A DNA stretch of 21,493 nt, taken from the IMG/VR virus record IMGVR_UViG_3300021074_000131, positions 1-21,493 of that record. One strand, 5' to 3'. Positions 1 through 5,296 of the stretch are shown here, one piece after another. Origin of the DNA: a virus. The position numbers and the translations under genes were made by a program. Position 1 is the first letter of the stretch. Every line of letters begins with the position of its first letter. The notes below the pieces were generated by a model. That model searched no databases, had not been told where the DNA came from, and saw only the letters and a program-made list of their open reading frames with translations.

Positions 1-364
1 CAGCAGCAGCATAAGCAGCAGTAGCATAAGCAGCAGCAGCATCAGTATTCTTGGTTTTTACTGATGGATTTGCTAAATAGTCTTTTGCAGCTTCAATAGC
101 TTTTCGTGGTCTGTCGTCGGTAGGATACTTCTTTTCGTATATATCAATGACTTGTTCAGCTGCAAATATGGCATATTGGACTTTCTGCTTTTTGTTCATA
201 ACACGAACTATCAACCAATTCGCCCAATCCAGTTTATCAGCTTCAATGAGTTTATTCAGAAAGTCTATTGCAGGCATTCCGATTAATTTGTTTTCTGTTA
301 CCCACACCATGCCTGATTTACAGGCGTTATGAGATACAAGGAATTTTGTTGTTATTGTTTTCAT
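1..364 (-). CDS. Imm5-like putative immunity protein, 3' end cut off by window
   Basis: The frame is open from an ATG at 364 to the left edge, giving 121 codons without a stop. It reads MKTITTKFLVSHNAC near the start. The core has WANWLIVRVM, then YAIFAAEQVIDIYEKKYP, then RPRKAIEAAKDYL, the pattern of proteins annotated as 'putative immunity protein' (Imm5-like) in phages and bacteria. After residue about 105 it becomes an Ala/Tyr repeat (AAAAYATAAYAAA) encoded by GCT-rich repeats, typical of the family and probably helical. The start overlaps the stop of the gene at 361-630 as ATGA, so translation is probably coupled. The family name does not establish an immunity function in this phage. Family assignment is from memory of the motif. 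Confidence 0.65.
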   Translation of the reverse strand, partial: MKTITTKFLVSHNACKSGMVWVTENKLIGMPAIDFLNKLIEADKLDWANWLIVRVMNKKQKVQYAIFAAEQVIDIYEKKYPTDDRPRKAIEAAKDYLANPSVKTKNTDAAAAYATAAYAAA

Positions 365-630
365 GGTTTTATTTGTTTGGTTGATAATGATTCTAAATGG
401 CATCTGACTATATCGTCAAGTGCCGTTATGGTGTATTTGTTTTTTTGAACTTCAAGCTGGTTCAACTCGTGATATTTTGTTACGATTTCATTTCTTATCT
501 GTGCATTTGCAAGGTGTAGTTCAGATTCAAGCCATTTAACATAATCAACAACATCGTTCACAATCCATCCTTTTTCATCAAAGATGAGTTTGCCTGTTTC
601 TTGAGTAAATTGTTCTCTATAATTTGTCAT
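361..630 (-). CDS. Small hypothetical protein (89 aa)
   Basis: An 89-residue protein starting MTNYREQFTQETGKL, with a YVKWLESEL helix near residues 30-37 and a second amphipathic helix around residues 40-63. Small proteins with a YREQF...ETG...Y(V/S)xWLE pattern are common in phages of Bacteroidetes, but I know of no function. Both ends overlap their neighbours by the 4-base ATGA arrangement: its ATG shares bases with the stop of the GH16 gene, and its stop overlaps the start of the Imm5-like gene. It therefore sits in the middle of one translationally coupled run. No signal peptide, membrane segment or metal-binding motif is visible. Confidence 0.7.
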   Translation of the reverse strand: MTNYREQFTQETGKLIFDEKGWIVNDVVDYVKWLESELHLANAQIRNEIVTKYHELNQLEVQKNKYTITALDDIVRCHLESLSTKQIKP

Positions 631-1394
631 AACACCTTTTTATAAATTTTTACATACTCTACAAGACATTCATTTGGAAAACTTAATGTTCCATTAGGTT
701 TATATCCATTCTTGACAGCTATTTGAACAATGAGATACATTGGTATATCGGGAATATAGTTCCCTGTATAACTATATACTAATATATTGTCTAAATAGAA
801 GTTTATATAGGTGGGTTGCCAATCTACAGCGTAAATATGATAATCAAGAGATAGATCAACCTTAGAAGTGATTATTTGTGTATCACGAAGTTGCATAACT
901 CCATCAACACGCTTATGTACACTGGATGTAAATTGATTTGATGCGAGATTCATAAATTCCGCAAAATCAATTTCTCCATCCCACAAAAGTCCTACAAGCC
1001 AAACTCCACTGTAATTATCAATGCCATCTTTTGCTACCTTCATTTTCACTTCCCAATAGCCATATTTCTGAACACAACTTTTAAATGTTGTAATCATTCC
1101 AGCCTTAATCTGAGGCTCCCCGGAAGCAGTATTAAGATCATTGGTTAATATGCAATTGTTGTTTGCCTGTCTCACCTGTGAGGGCTTCCAAATAACATAA
1201 TCATCTGGAGGATCATTTTTAATTAAGCTGTGTGTTACAGGATTTCCGTAACATTCCATTGTTTCCCATTTATCATTAGGAAATGCCTGAGGAACATCAA
1301 AATCATCTGAAAATACCAATTCATATCCTGTTTTATCAACTGGAAAAACAGGAGGTTTTGGTTTTGGTTTTGGTTTGAATATATTTAAGCACAT
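627..1394 (-). CDS. Glycoside hydrolase family 16-like protein (255 aa)
   Basis: A concanavalin A-like glucanase fold is suggested by ordered GH16 signatures. YELVFSDDFD lies near the N terminus, then YGYWEVKMKV, then the catalytic cluster GEIDFAEFM with E141, D143 and E146 (nucleophile, assisting Asp, acid/base in the E-x-D-x-x-E form), then YHIYAVDWQPTYINFYLDN, and a final VEYVKIYKK strand. I chose the ATG at 1394 because the longer frame up to 1529 runs through the neighbouring gene that ends at 1399; the extension also lacks any GH16 feature. The first 20 residues hold a KPKPKPKPP linker encoded by a repeated hexamer. No signal peptide is seen. The family cleaves beta-1,3/1,4-glucans or galactans. 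Here it could act on capsule or another surface glycan, but that is inference. Its place among small non-structural genes, away from the virion module, is unusual for a depolymerase. Confidence 0.8.
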   Translation of the reverse strand: MCLNIFKPKPKPKPPVFPVDKTGYELVFSDDFDVPQAFPNDKWETMECYGNPVTHSLIKNDPPDDYVIWKPSQVRQANNNCILTNDLNTASGEPQIKAGMITTFKSCVQKYGYWEVKMKVAKDGIDNYSGVWLVGLLWDGEIDFAEFMNLASNQFTSSVHKRVDGVMQLRDTQIITSKVDLSLDYHIYAVDWQPTYINFYLDNILVYSYTGNYIPDIPMYLIVQIAVKNGYKPNGTLSFPNECLVEYVKIYKKVL

Positions 1395-1398
1395 AAGT

Positions 1399-1707
1399 TT
1401 ATTTATTAATCCATCCCGGACAATTAGTTTCAATAATACGTTTATGATTTTCCAACATATACTCAAGATATTCAATCTTCTTGAGTATTTCACGCTCAAT
1501 TTCTCCGTGTGTGTTATCAACATCAGCAATACAATCCCTCACATCCCAATTATCATCAAGGGAGTATTCTCTTTGATTTATAATATGTAAAAGAACCTCT
1601 GCATGTACAACAGCTCTTTGCTCAACATTACAGCTTGTGCCATTGCTGCTAATTATTCCCTGTAAAGCAGCGATAGCACCTCTTTGAATAAATTCTTTAT
1701 TATTCAT
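1399..1707 (-). CDS. Small hypothetical protein (102 aa)
   Basis: I take the start at the ATG at 1707 (MNNKEFIQRGAIAAL), which overlaps the TGA of the upstream gene as ATGA. The longer frame from 1731 would intrude on that gene. The protein has a small-residue N-terminal helix, a Cys at about residue 26, and a long C-terminal helical part rich in Glu and Lys (HGEIEREILKKIEYLEYML) that could form a coiled coil. It ends 4 bases before the GH16 start. I do not recognise the family. Confidence 0.65.
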   Translation of the reverse strand: MNNKEFIQRGAIAALQGIISSNGTSCNVEQRAVVHAEVLLHIINQREYSLDDNWDVRDCIADVDNTHGEIEREILKKIEYLEYMLENHKRIIETNCPGWINK

Positions 1708-1931
1708 AACATTTTTAGTTTTTCTTCCCAAAATTTTGTCACTTCCTTTACAACATCTTGTGATTTGGCAAATACTATTGTTTTACCATCTGAAAGATGT
1801 ATAGGTATTTTGTTAGAAACATCTCCAGAGAGGAAATGCTTCTTGGTTAAGGTATTCTGAATAGTATGTTGGATAGCAGAGCCTATGCCATGTTTGGTCT
1901 TACGCTCTTGAACTCTGGAATTCTTGTTCAT
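1704..1931 (-). CDS. Small hypothetical basic protein (75 aa)
   Basis: A 75-residue protein beginning MNKNSRVQERKTKHG. The first third is strongly basic, and the C-terminal third (VVKEVTKFWEEKLKML) looks like an amphipathic helix. A clear Shine-Dalgarno, AAGGAGA, lies 7 bases before the ATG on the minus strand, which supports the start. It heads a coupled run (1931 to 1), and a 15-bp inverted repeat sits between it and the gene upstream. Function unknown; the basic N terminus would be compatible with nucleic acid binding, but nothing more specific is visible. Confidence 0.65.
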   Translation of the reverse strand: MNKNSRVQERKTKHGIGSAIQHTIQNTLTKKHFLSGDVSNKIPIHLSDGKTIVFAKSQDVVKEVTKFWEEKLKML

Positions 1932-1958
1932 TATTCTGTCTCCTTGAAGATCTTTCTC

Positions 1959-2014
1959 CTTATAGGGAGATAGCTCAAAGATATTAAAATTTCTTCAAAC
2001 TATCTCCCTGTAAG
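1959..2014 (-). repeat. 15-bp imperfect inverted repeat in intercistronic gap
   Basis: The arms are 1959-1973 and 2000-2014, reading CTTATAGGGAGATAG and CTATCTCCCTGTAAG on the plus strand. They pair over 15 positions with one mismatch around a 26-base AT-rich loop. The stem starts 6 bases after the stop of the gene at 2021-2191 and ends 27 bases before the ATG at 1931. No U-tract follows on the minus strand, so a simple intrinsic terminator is unlikely. An intercistronic stabiliser, RNase III site or attenuator would fit. Confidence 0.6.
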
Positions 2015-2020
2015 ATGATA

Positions 2021-2191
2021 TTATACAGCGTTTTCAAGCTGTGTTATAATTCCCTTGATTAAGGATATTTCAGGATTTTGCAAATTTTCTTTTCGCACAA
2101 TTCTCCTTGCATAACGCAATAAAGAATCAGCTCTTCCTGCAGCCCTGAGCTCTTTATTTATAACCAATGTTTTAATTTCTGTTGCTTTCAT
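2021..2191 (-). CDS. Small hypothetical basic protein (56 aa)
   Basis: This open frame runs from the ATG at 2191 to a TAA at 2021-2023. It starts MKATEIKTLVINKEL and contains a very basic segment, AAGRADSLLRYARRIVRKE, then an acidic/polar tail. It fills the otherwise empty space between two accepted genes, in the same direction and with neat spacing to both. The basic helix could bind nucleic acid or a partner protein, but I do not recognise the family. No strong Shine-Dalgarno precedes it. Confidence 0.6.
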   Translation of the reverse strand: MKATEIKTLVINKELRAAGRADSLLRYARRIVRKENLQNPEISLIKGIITQLENAV

Positions 2192-2202
2192 ATTGTTTAG
2201 CT

Positions 2203-2430
2203 TTAGGTGTTTAAATGTTTTTGTTTATTTGCACATGTGTGCCATAATACATGAAGCTCATATAAATATTCCTTATCAAAGGAACAAGCATCATCATATT
2301 TAGCTTTGAATATATCAATCATATTGTCTGCTGAATGAAGCTGTTGATTTGTCTTACAGCTTTCTATGGACTTTTTTATCTTCTCAAAAGCAGCCCGTCT
2401 CTCTATTTTATCTGGAATTTTTCTCATCAT
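2203..2430 (-). CDS. Small hypothetical helical protein (75 aa)
   Basis: I set the start at the ATG at 2430 (MMRKIPDKIERRAAF), which overlaps the TGA of the previous gene as ATGA; the longer frame to 2454 would overlap it more deeply without need. The protein is mostly helical and charged, with KIKKSIESCKTNQQLHSADNMI and a C-terminal YLYELHVLWHTCANKQKH. Two Cys and two His lie in the last part, but their spacing is not a known zinc motif. Function unknown. Confidence 0.65.
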   Translation of the reverse strand: MMRKIPDKIERRAAFEKIKKSIESCKTNQQLHSADNMIDIFKAKYDDACSFDKEYLYELHVLWHTCANKQKHLNT

Positions 2431-2615
2431 TTCTTCTTTACATTGTTCCACCATATTTCAAATGTATGAGAAGGAAGATTTGCTTCATTAGCATGTTTAC
2501 AAAGATCCTTCACTTCCTCTTCAGAATAATAGAATACCTTGCTCTTACGTTTGCTATTGTATTCAGCCAGCATTTCGTGTAGGCTTTCAGTAACATCATC
2601 ACATGACTTTCTCAT
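2427..2615 (-). CDS. Small hypothetical protein (62 aa)
   Basis: A 62-residue protein starting MRKSCDDVTESLHEML, with a central basic patch (NSKRKSKVFYYSEEEVKDLC) and ending in WWNNVKKK. A GGAGG Shine-Dalgarno lies just upstream of the ATG at 2615, inside the 3' end of the 36-aa gene, whose TGA shares one base with this ATG (TGATG). The downstream gene begins within its stop (ATGA). This tight packing supports all three being real. I do not recognise the family. Confidence 0.65.
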   Translation of the reverse strand: MRKSCDDVTESLHEMLAEYNSKRKSKVFYYSEEEVKDLCKHANEANLPSHTFEIWWNNVKKK

Positions 2616-2725
2616 CAGTGCCTCCTCTCCGGTTCAAGATAGCCATTCTTCATTCTCAACATCATTCCATCTATTTCGTCTATTAGACGTTCAATAGCTT
2701 TTTCTAATTCTTTAATTGCTTTCAT
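2615..2725 (-). CDS. Very small protein (36 aa)
   Basis: The frame from the ATG at 2725 to the TGA at 2615 encodes a 36-residue helix starting MKAIKELEKAIERLID and ending PERRH. The regular spacing of Leu and Ile suggests a short coiled coil. A good Shine-Dalgarno (TTAAGGAGA) precedes the ATG by 7 bases, matching other left-arm genes, and its stop overlaps the next start as TGATG. Function unknown; a small oligomerising or host-binding peptide is one possibility. Confidence 0.6.
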   Translation of the reverse strand: MKAIKELEKAIERLIDEIDGMMLRMKNGYLEPERRH

Positions 2726-2743
2726 AATTTTTCTCCTTAAAGA

Positions 2744-2947
2744 TTAATGAAAAAGTAAAAATCCTTCAATATTTCCGCTTGGTAAGAAGTATCTGTCTTT
2801 ATGTCCAAAATGGTTACTAAAAACAAACTCTATTGTTCCAAAGATACAAGTGAAACTTTCTATCTCACCATCATTCCATACAATGCTTCTGCAAGGTCTG
2901 ATAATTTTATTACCATCAACCTTATATATTATTGTTGGTTGTTTCAT
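2744..2947 (-). CDS. Small hypothetical beta-rich protein (67 aa)
   Basis: A 67-residue protein, MKQPTIIYKVDGNKI at the start, with alternating hydrophobic stretches (IVWNDGEIESFTCIFGTIEFVF) that suggest a small beta-sheet fold. Its ATG overlaps the stop of the upstream membrane protein gene as ATGA. It ends 18 bases before the 36-aa gene, whose Shine-Dalgarno occupies that gap. No family recognised. Confidence 0.6.
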   Translation of the reverse strand: MKQPTIIYKVDGNKIIRPCRSIVWNDGEIESFTCIFGTIEFVFSNHFGHKDRYFLPSGNIEGFLLFH

Positions 2948-3165
2948 GTCATATCAATGTATTCGTTTTCATATTCTTCAGAGAACTGATAGCTTCTCCA
3001 ATAGATGATTGCTGCAGTATATCCAATTAGGGATAACCCAAGCATAATGAAGAATGCTTCTGTATCTATAACGAATTCTTTGTACAAATTACAGGCGCAC
3101 ATTACAAATAATGTACTAAGAATGTACATTACAATAGATGTTATTTTAAGTGCTTTCTTTTTCAT
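2944..3165 (-). CDS. Small two-helix membrane protein (73 aa)
   Basis: A basic start (MKKKALKIT) is followed by a hydrophobic helix at about residues 9-27, a short loop, a second hydrophobic helix at about 36-56 (AFFIMLGLSLIGYTAAIIYW), and an acidic tail (SEEYENEYIDM). By the positive-inside tendency, both ends are likely cytoplasmic, though the tail's acidity leaves this open. It could be a superinfection-exclusion or host-membrane-modifying protein, but there is no specific evidence. It overlaps the next gene by ATGA. A sequence CAAACTTA at 3226-3233 could be a minus-strand -7 box (TAAGTTTG) for it, although the -33 spacing (22) is off. Confidence 0.65.
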   Translation of the reverse strand: MKKKALKITSIVMYILSTLFVMCACNLYKEFVIDTEAFFIMLGLSLIGYTAAIIYWRSYQFSEEYENEYIDMT

Positions 3166-3237
3166 ATTTTAGTCTTAAATTGCGTTAATGCCATATTATT
3201 CGTCCAAATGAAAATACCCATCAAACTTAAAGATATC

Positions 3238-3438
3238 TTATGATTCATTATCAAACTTCTGTTGAGCATCAATTGTATCTATAATCCAATTAAGTATATC
3301 CATTCTATCTATTTCCCCATTCAATGGAGAAGTGAGAACAAGCCTATCTTGACAAAAGAACAACTTATATCCATTATACTCTTTTAAGAAGTGAGATTCA
3401 ATGTTTATCCCACTTCTTGTATGTACTATCTGTTTCAT
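3238..3438 (-). CDS. Small hypothetical protein (66 aa)
   Basis: A 66-residue protein beginning MKQIVHTRSGINIES, with a beta-like middle (YNGYKLFFCQDRLVLTSP) and a C-terminal helix (MDILNWIIDTIDAQQKF). It is coupled to the upstream gene by an ATGA overlap at 3435-3438. No motif links it to a known family. Confidence 0.6.
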   Translation of the reverse strand: MKQIVHTRSGINIESHFLKEYNGYKLFFCQDRLVLTSPLNGEIDRMDILNWIIDTIDAQQKFDNES

Positions 3439-3629
3439 ATAGAAAAGCTTAACTTATTAACACTTCGTACATTACTTAATGTCACCTTCGTATTGACATC
3501 TTCTATTTCAATCACCTCGTAATAAGCAACTTCCTTGCCTCTCACAATAGATGTATGATGAAGATGTCTCTCGTATCGCTTTCCTTTGTATTCACACTCA
3601 GGATGAATACCTAAATACTTTAATGTCAT
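3435..3629 (-). CDS. Small hypothetical protein (64 aa)
   Basis: I use the second in-frame ATG at 3629 (MTLKYLGIHPECEYK) rather than the one at 3644, because a perfect GGAGG lies 8 bases before it and the upstream ATG overlaps that same Shine-Dalgarno. The protein has many His and Tyr residues early (KRYERHLHHTS) and beta-like strands later. It is the first gene of a coupled pair and sits downstream of a long AT-rich regulatory stretch. Function unknown. Confidence 0.6.
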   Translation of the reverse strand: MTLKYLGIHPECEYKGKRYERHLHHTSIVRGKEVAYYEVIEIEDVNTKVTLSNVRSVNKLSFSI

Positions 3630-3637
3630 AATGTTGT

Positions 3638-3642
3638 CCTCC
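3638..3642 (-). promoter_or_regulatory. Shine-Dalgarno GGAGG that decides the start at 3629
   Basis: On the minus strand GGAGG is followed by 8 bases and then ATG. It touches the alternative upstream ATG at 3644, so initiation there would not use it. Confidence 0.6.
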
Positions 3643-3803
3643 ATAAAGTTTAATTATTAATGTATATCATTGTGAATACTGTTTTATATCATCTCTGACG
3701 TTGATATATATCAATAAAAGAACGTATGTATGTCAACTATATCACTGACATAAACACATAAATCAGTTGATATTAATACACTCATTAATATATATCTCTC
3801 ATT

Positions 3804-3947
3804 TCATTCATTAATATATCTCATCCTCAATTCTTTGACTATGTCATAAATTTCCGCTAACTTTGCTGCAGTGAGCTGAAGAATGATTAGCGAACACCAT
3901 ATCCCACCAAGAAGCTATAATTCCTTAAAAGAGCAGTTTATACACAT
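3804..3947 (-). pseudogene. Possible relict small gene with in-frame TAG
   Basis: From the ATG at 3947 the frame reads MCINCSFKEL, then TAG at 3915-3917, then 36 open codons including LQLTAAKLAEIYDIVKELR, to a TGA at 3804. The part after the TAG is strikingly helical and charged for chance sequence. No Shine-Dalgarno is visible. It starts 18 bases after the gene at 3965-4282 ends. It could be a decayed gene, a readthrough product or a chance frame; at this base composition runs of 36 codons are not rare. Confidence 0.25.
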
Positions 3948-3964
3948 ACTCAGGTGCAAGAAGA

Positions 3965-4282
3965 TTATAATAATAACTGAGGAATTTCAGGATATGAATG
4001 AAGTTGCCACCATTCTGAGCCATCATATTCTCCTCTATCAAACCATTGACCACCTTCAAGCCATATGGTTCCATCAACTTTCTGACCACCAAAGCCATTG
4101 TTGTAATTGAAATCAATCTCCTTAAGAAATTTCTGATAATCCTCTTCGGAATATCCTTTCTTCAGAGTATAACACCAGGGCTTTTTATCCTCTTCAAAAC
4201 TCCAGAAATCAGCCTGTTGTAAAATTGCACAAAGAACCACAAGTCCTTTAGTACGTTCTAAAAATTCTTGTTTTGCTTTCAT
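3965..4282 (-). CDS. Hypothetical protein (105 aa)
   Basis: A 105-residue protein starting MKAKQEFLERTKGLV. An N-terminal helix (residues 1-25) is followed by an aromatic-rich C-terminal half with GFGGQKVDGTIWLEGG and WFDRGEYDGSEWWQLH. This Gly/Trp-rich pattern looks like a compact beta fold, and I believe similar proteins occur in other Bacteroides phages, without an assigned function. AGGAGG lies 4-5 bases before the ATG. The shorter frame at 3925-4116 in another phase is a shadow. Confidence 0.75.
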   Translation of the reverse strand: MKAKQEFLERTKGLVVLCAILQQADFWSFEEDKKPWCYTLKKGYSEEDYQKFLKEIDFNYNNGFGGQKVDGTIWLEGGQWFDRGEYDGSEWWQLHSYPEIPQLLL

Positions 4283-4297
4283 ACATCCTCCTTAAGA

Positions 4298-4693
4298 TTA
4301 AATGCAAAATTTGTCAATTGATATCAATTTCTTTATTCTATCTACCAGATAGATAGCTCTGAGATTCTGCACATTTTCATTCAGGTCATGCAGACATAAG
4401 AGAACTGGAAGAGGAACAAGAACAATGTCCACATCCAACCAATAAGCTTCATTAAGTCTATCCTGACAAGCCTCAGACATCTTCCACTTCTTACTGACAG
4501 AAGTGATATGCACACCACTTACAGTAACATGCTGTTTCTCAACATCCTCATTATCAAGCTTTGTCTCTTCAGCTATTTCATTGGATACTGCAGACAATAT
4601 TGTTCCATCCTCAAACTCAAAAGCATGAGGAGAATTGAAATTAGCTACCCTCAGACCATTGCTGAGAGTGACTATTGGAAATGTATTGTTCAT
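4298..4693 (-). CDS. Conserved-looking hypothetical phage protein (131 aa)
   Basis: It starts MNNTFPIVTLSNGLRVANF, followed by FEFEDGTILSAVS, an N-terminal pattern I associate with a widespread but uncharacterised phage family. The second half contains ACQDRLNEAYWLDVDIVLVPLPV and ends with VDRIKKLISIDKFC. No catalytic motif is evident. AAGGAG lies 7 bases before the ATG, inside a 5' leader with a 9-bp hairpin (4771-4803). The ATTGATATCAAT palindrome falls within its last codons. Function unknown. Confidence 0.75.
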   Translation of the reverse strand: MNNTFPIVTLSNGLRVANFNSPHAFEFEDGTILSAVSNEIAEETKLDNEDVEKQHVTVSGVHITSVSKKWKMSEACQDRLNEAYWLDVDIVLVPLPVLLCLHDLNENVQNLRAIYLVDRIKKLISIDKFCI

Positions 4694-4770
4694 TTTATTT
4701 CTCCTTAAAGGTTTAATTCATAATTAGTTTCGCTAATGCTCATCAGTACAGGACTCACACCTGCAGACTG

Positions 4771-4803
4771 CCTTATAGCTCCCAGCCTCAGCCTGCTATA
4801 AGG
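4771..4803 (-). promoter_or_regulatory. Hairpin in 5' leader of the 131-aa gene
   Basis: CCTTATAGC (4771-4779) and GCTATAAGG (4795-4803) form a perfect 9-bp stem with a 15-base loop. It is flanked on both sides by GGACT...ACACCTG elements (4751-4763 and 4802-4820). It lies about 80-110 bases upstream of the ATG at 4693. A structured leader controlling that gene is possible. I tried to fit a tRNA here and could not close an acceptor stem. Confidence 0.4.
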
Positions 4804-4820
4804 ACTTTATGTTACACCTG

Positions 4821-4979
4821 TTAATTGAAAGCTGACACCAATAACAGGGATGATTTTTTTAATCTACCATATCCTCTCATATCTGTCAGAACATGAGCAT
4901 TCTGGCTACAAACTTTACTCTCATCCTGCAGGTAACAATGCTACAGAACTACCATCCAGTTAGTTGTTTTAGCTTTCAT
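4821..4979 (-). pseudogene. Relict or readthrough gene with in-frame TAG
   Basis: From the ATG at 4979 the frame reads MKAKTTNWMVVL, TAG at 4941-4943, then 39 codons including HCYLQDESKVCSQNAHVLTD and MRGYGRLKKSS, to a TAA at 4821. Its ATG overlaps the TGA of the preceding minus-strand frame as ATGA, the same junction style as intact neighbours, which argues it was once a real gene. Whether the TAG is a nonsense mutation, a suppressed codon or a sign that the frame is chance cannot be settled from this window. Confidence 0.35.
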
Positions 4980-5092
4980 ATCATTTCAGATATGACACAT
5001 GCACAACCATTCTTCTTATTATACTCCGAACTTTTAAGAGTAGGCGTGAAACAGAGCCTATTATTATCTCTCCTATATAAAGGAACAACTCT
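4976..5092 (-). pseudogene. Protein-like frame lacking a start codon
   Basis: Directly in frame after the TGA of the 67-aa gene, 38 codons stay open to a TGA at 4976-4978. The frame includes RRDNNRLCFTPTLKSSEYNK. A Shine-Dalgarno-like AGGAGAGATAAT precedes AAT AGG CTC where a start codon would be expected, but there is no ATG, GTG or TTG there. Its stop overlaps the next ATG as ATGA. This looks like a gene that lost its start, or a C-terminal extension of the 67-aa protein reached by readthrough. Confidence 0.25.
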
Positions 5093-5296
5093 TCACATTC
5101 CTTTATATACAAATGTATATTCCTTCATCGTGACAACACTACCAACAGTCTCTTCACGCATAATACTAATTGACTCTATATAACAAGGATCAATCACATT
5201 ATTATCAGTAGAAACATCACCTATACTATTAACATGTAATCCATAGGTGTCGATGATAGCATCACCAATAATACCCAATCTAATTATATTCTCCAT
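5093..5296 (-). CDS. Small hypothetical protein (67 aa)
   Basis: A 67-residue protein starting MENIIRLGIIGDAII, mostly hydrophobic and beta-like, ending MKEYTFVYKGM. A GGAGG lies 5 bases before the ATG at 5296, which supports it over the overlapping plus-strand frame at 4893-5183. A VEK-like charged segment is absent, and there is no signal peptide or metal site. The frame after its TGA remains protein-like for another 38 codons. Function unknown. Confidence 0.6.
   Translation of the reverse strand: MENIIRLGIIGDAIIDTYGLHVNSIGDVSTDNNVIDPCYIESISIMREETVGSVVTMKEYTFVYKGM

Larger units (their letters stand above)
3630..3964. other. AT-rich intergenic stretch with TATATCA array
   Basis: No intact gene is visible. 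TATATCA occurs at 3663, 3685 and 3707, an exact 22-bp period, and again at 3738. TATATCT follows at 3791 and 3815. There is a 14-bp palindrome TTGATATATATCAA near 3700 and an imperfect inverted repeat joining ATATCACTGA (about 3739) to TCAGTTGATAT (about 3763). The stretch lies upstream of the minus-strand pair starting at 3629, so an operator or promoter array is plausible. A minus-strand relict frame covers its right part (see 3804-3947). Confidence 0.45.
4694..5092. other. Sparse stretch: hairpin leader and broken frames
   Basis: No intact gene of normal quality is seen. From left to right it holds the Shine-Dalgarno and leader of the gene ending at 4693, a perfect 9-bp hairpin (4771-4803), a 7-bp inverted repeat (CCTGTTA at 4817-4823 with TAACAGG at 4842-4848), and two adjoining minus-strand relict frames (4821-4979 and 4976-5092). 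One copy of the GTTGTTC...TATA motif lies at about 5073-5088. The plus-strand frame at 4893-5183 appears to be a shadow. Confidence 0.4.

Noticed and set aside
3925-4116. 63-aa minus-strand frame
   Set aside because: Out of phase with the well-supported 105-aa gene, no start signal.
4740-4822. tRNA on the minus strand
   Set aside because: One arm (CAGG-TGTGAGT-CCTG) resembles a T-arm, but the T-loop is off-consensus and no acceptor stem can be closed.
4817-4857. Plus-strand terminator (CCTGTTA hairpin and T-run)
   Set aside because: The loop is long, the stem is weak and no plus-strand gene precedes it.
4893-5183. Plus-strand 96-aa frame
   Set aside because: It overlaps the minus-strand 67-aa gene that has a GGAGG start signal, lies alone on the wrong strand and has no ribosome binding site.
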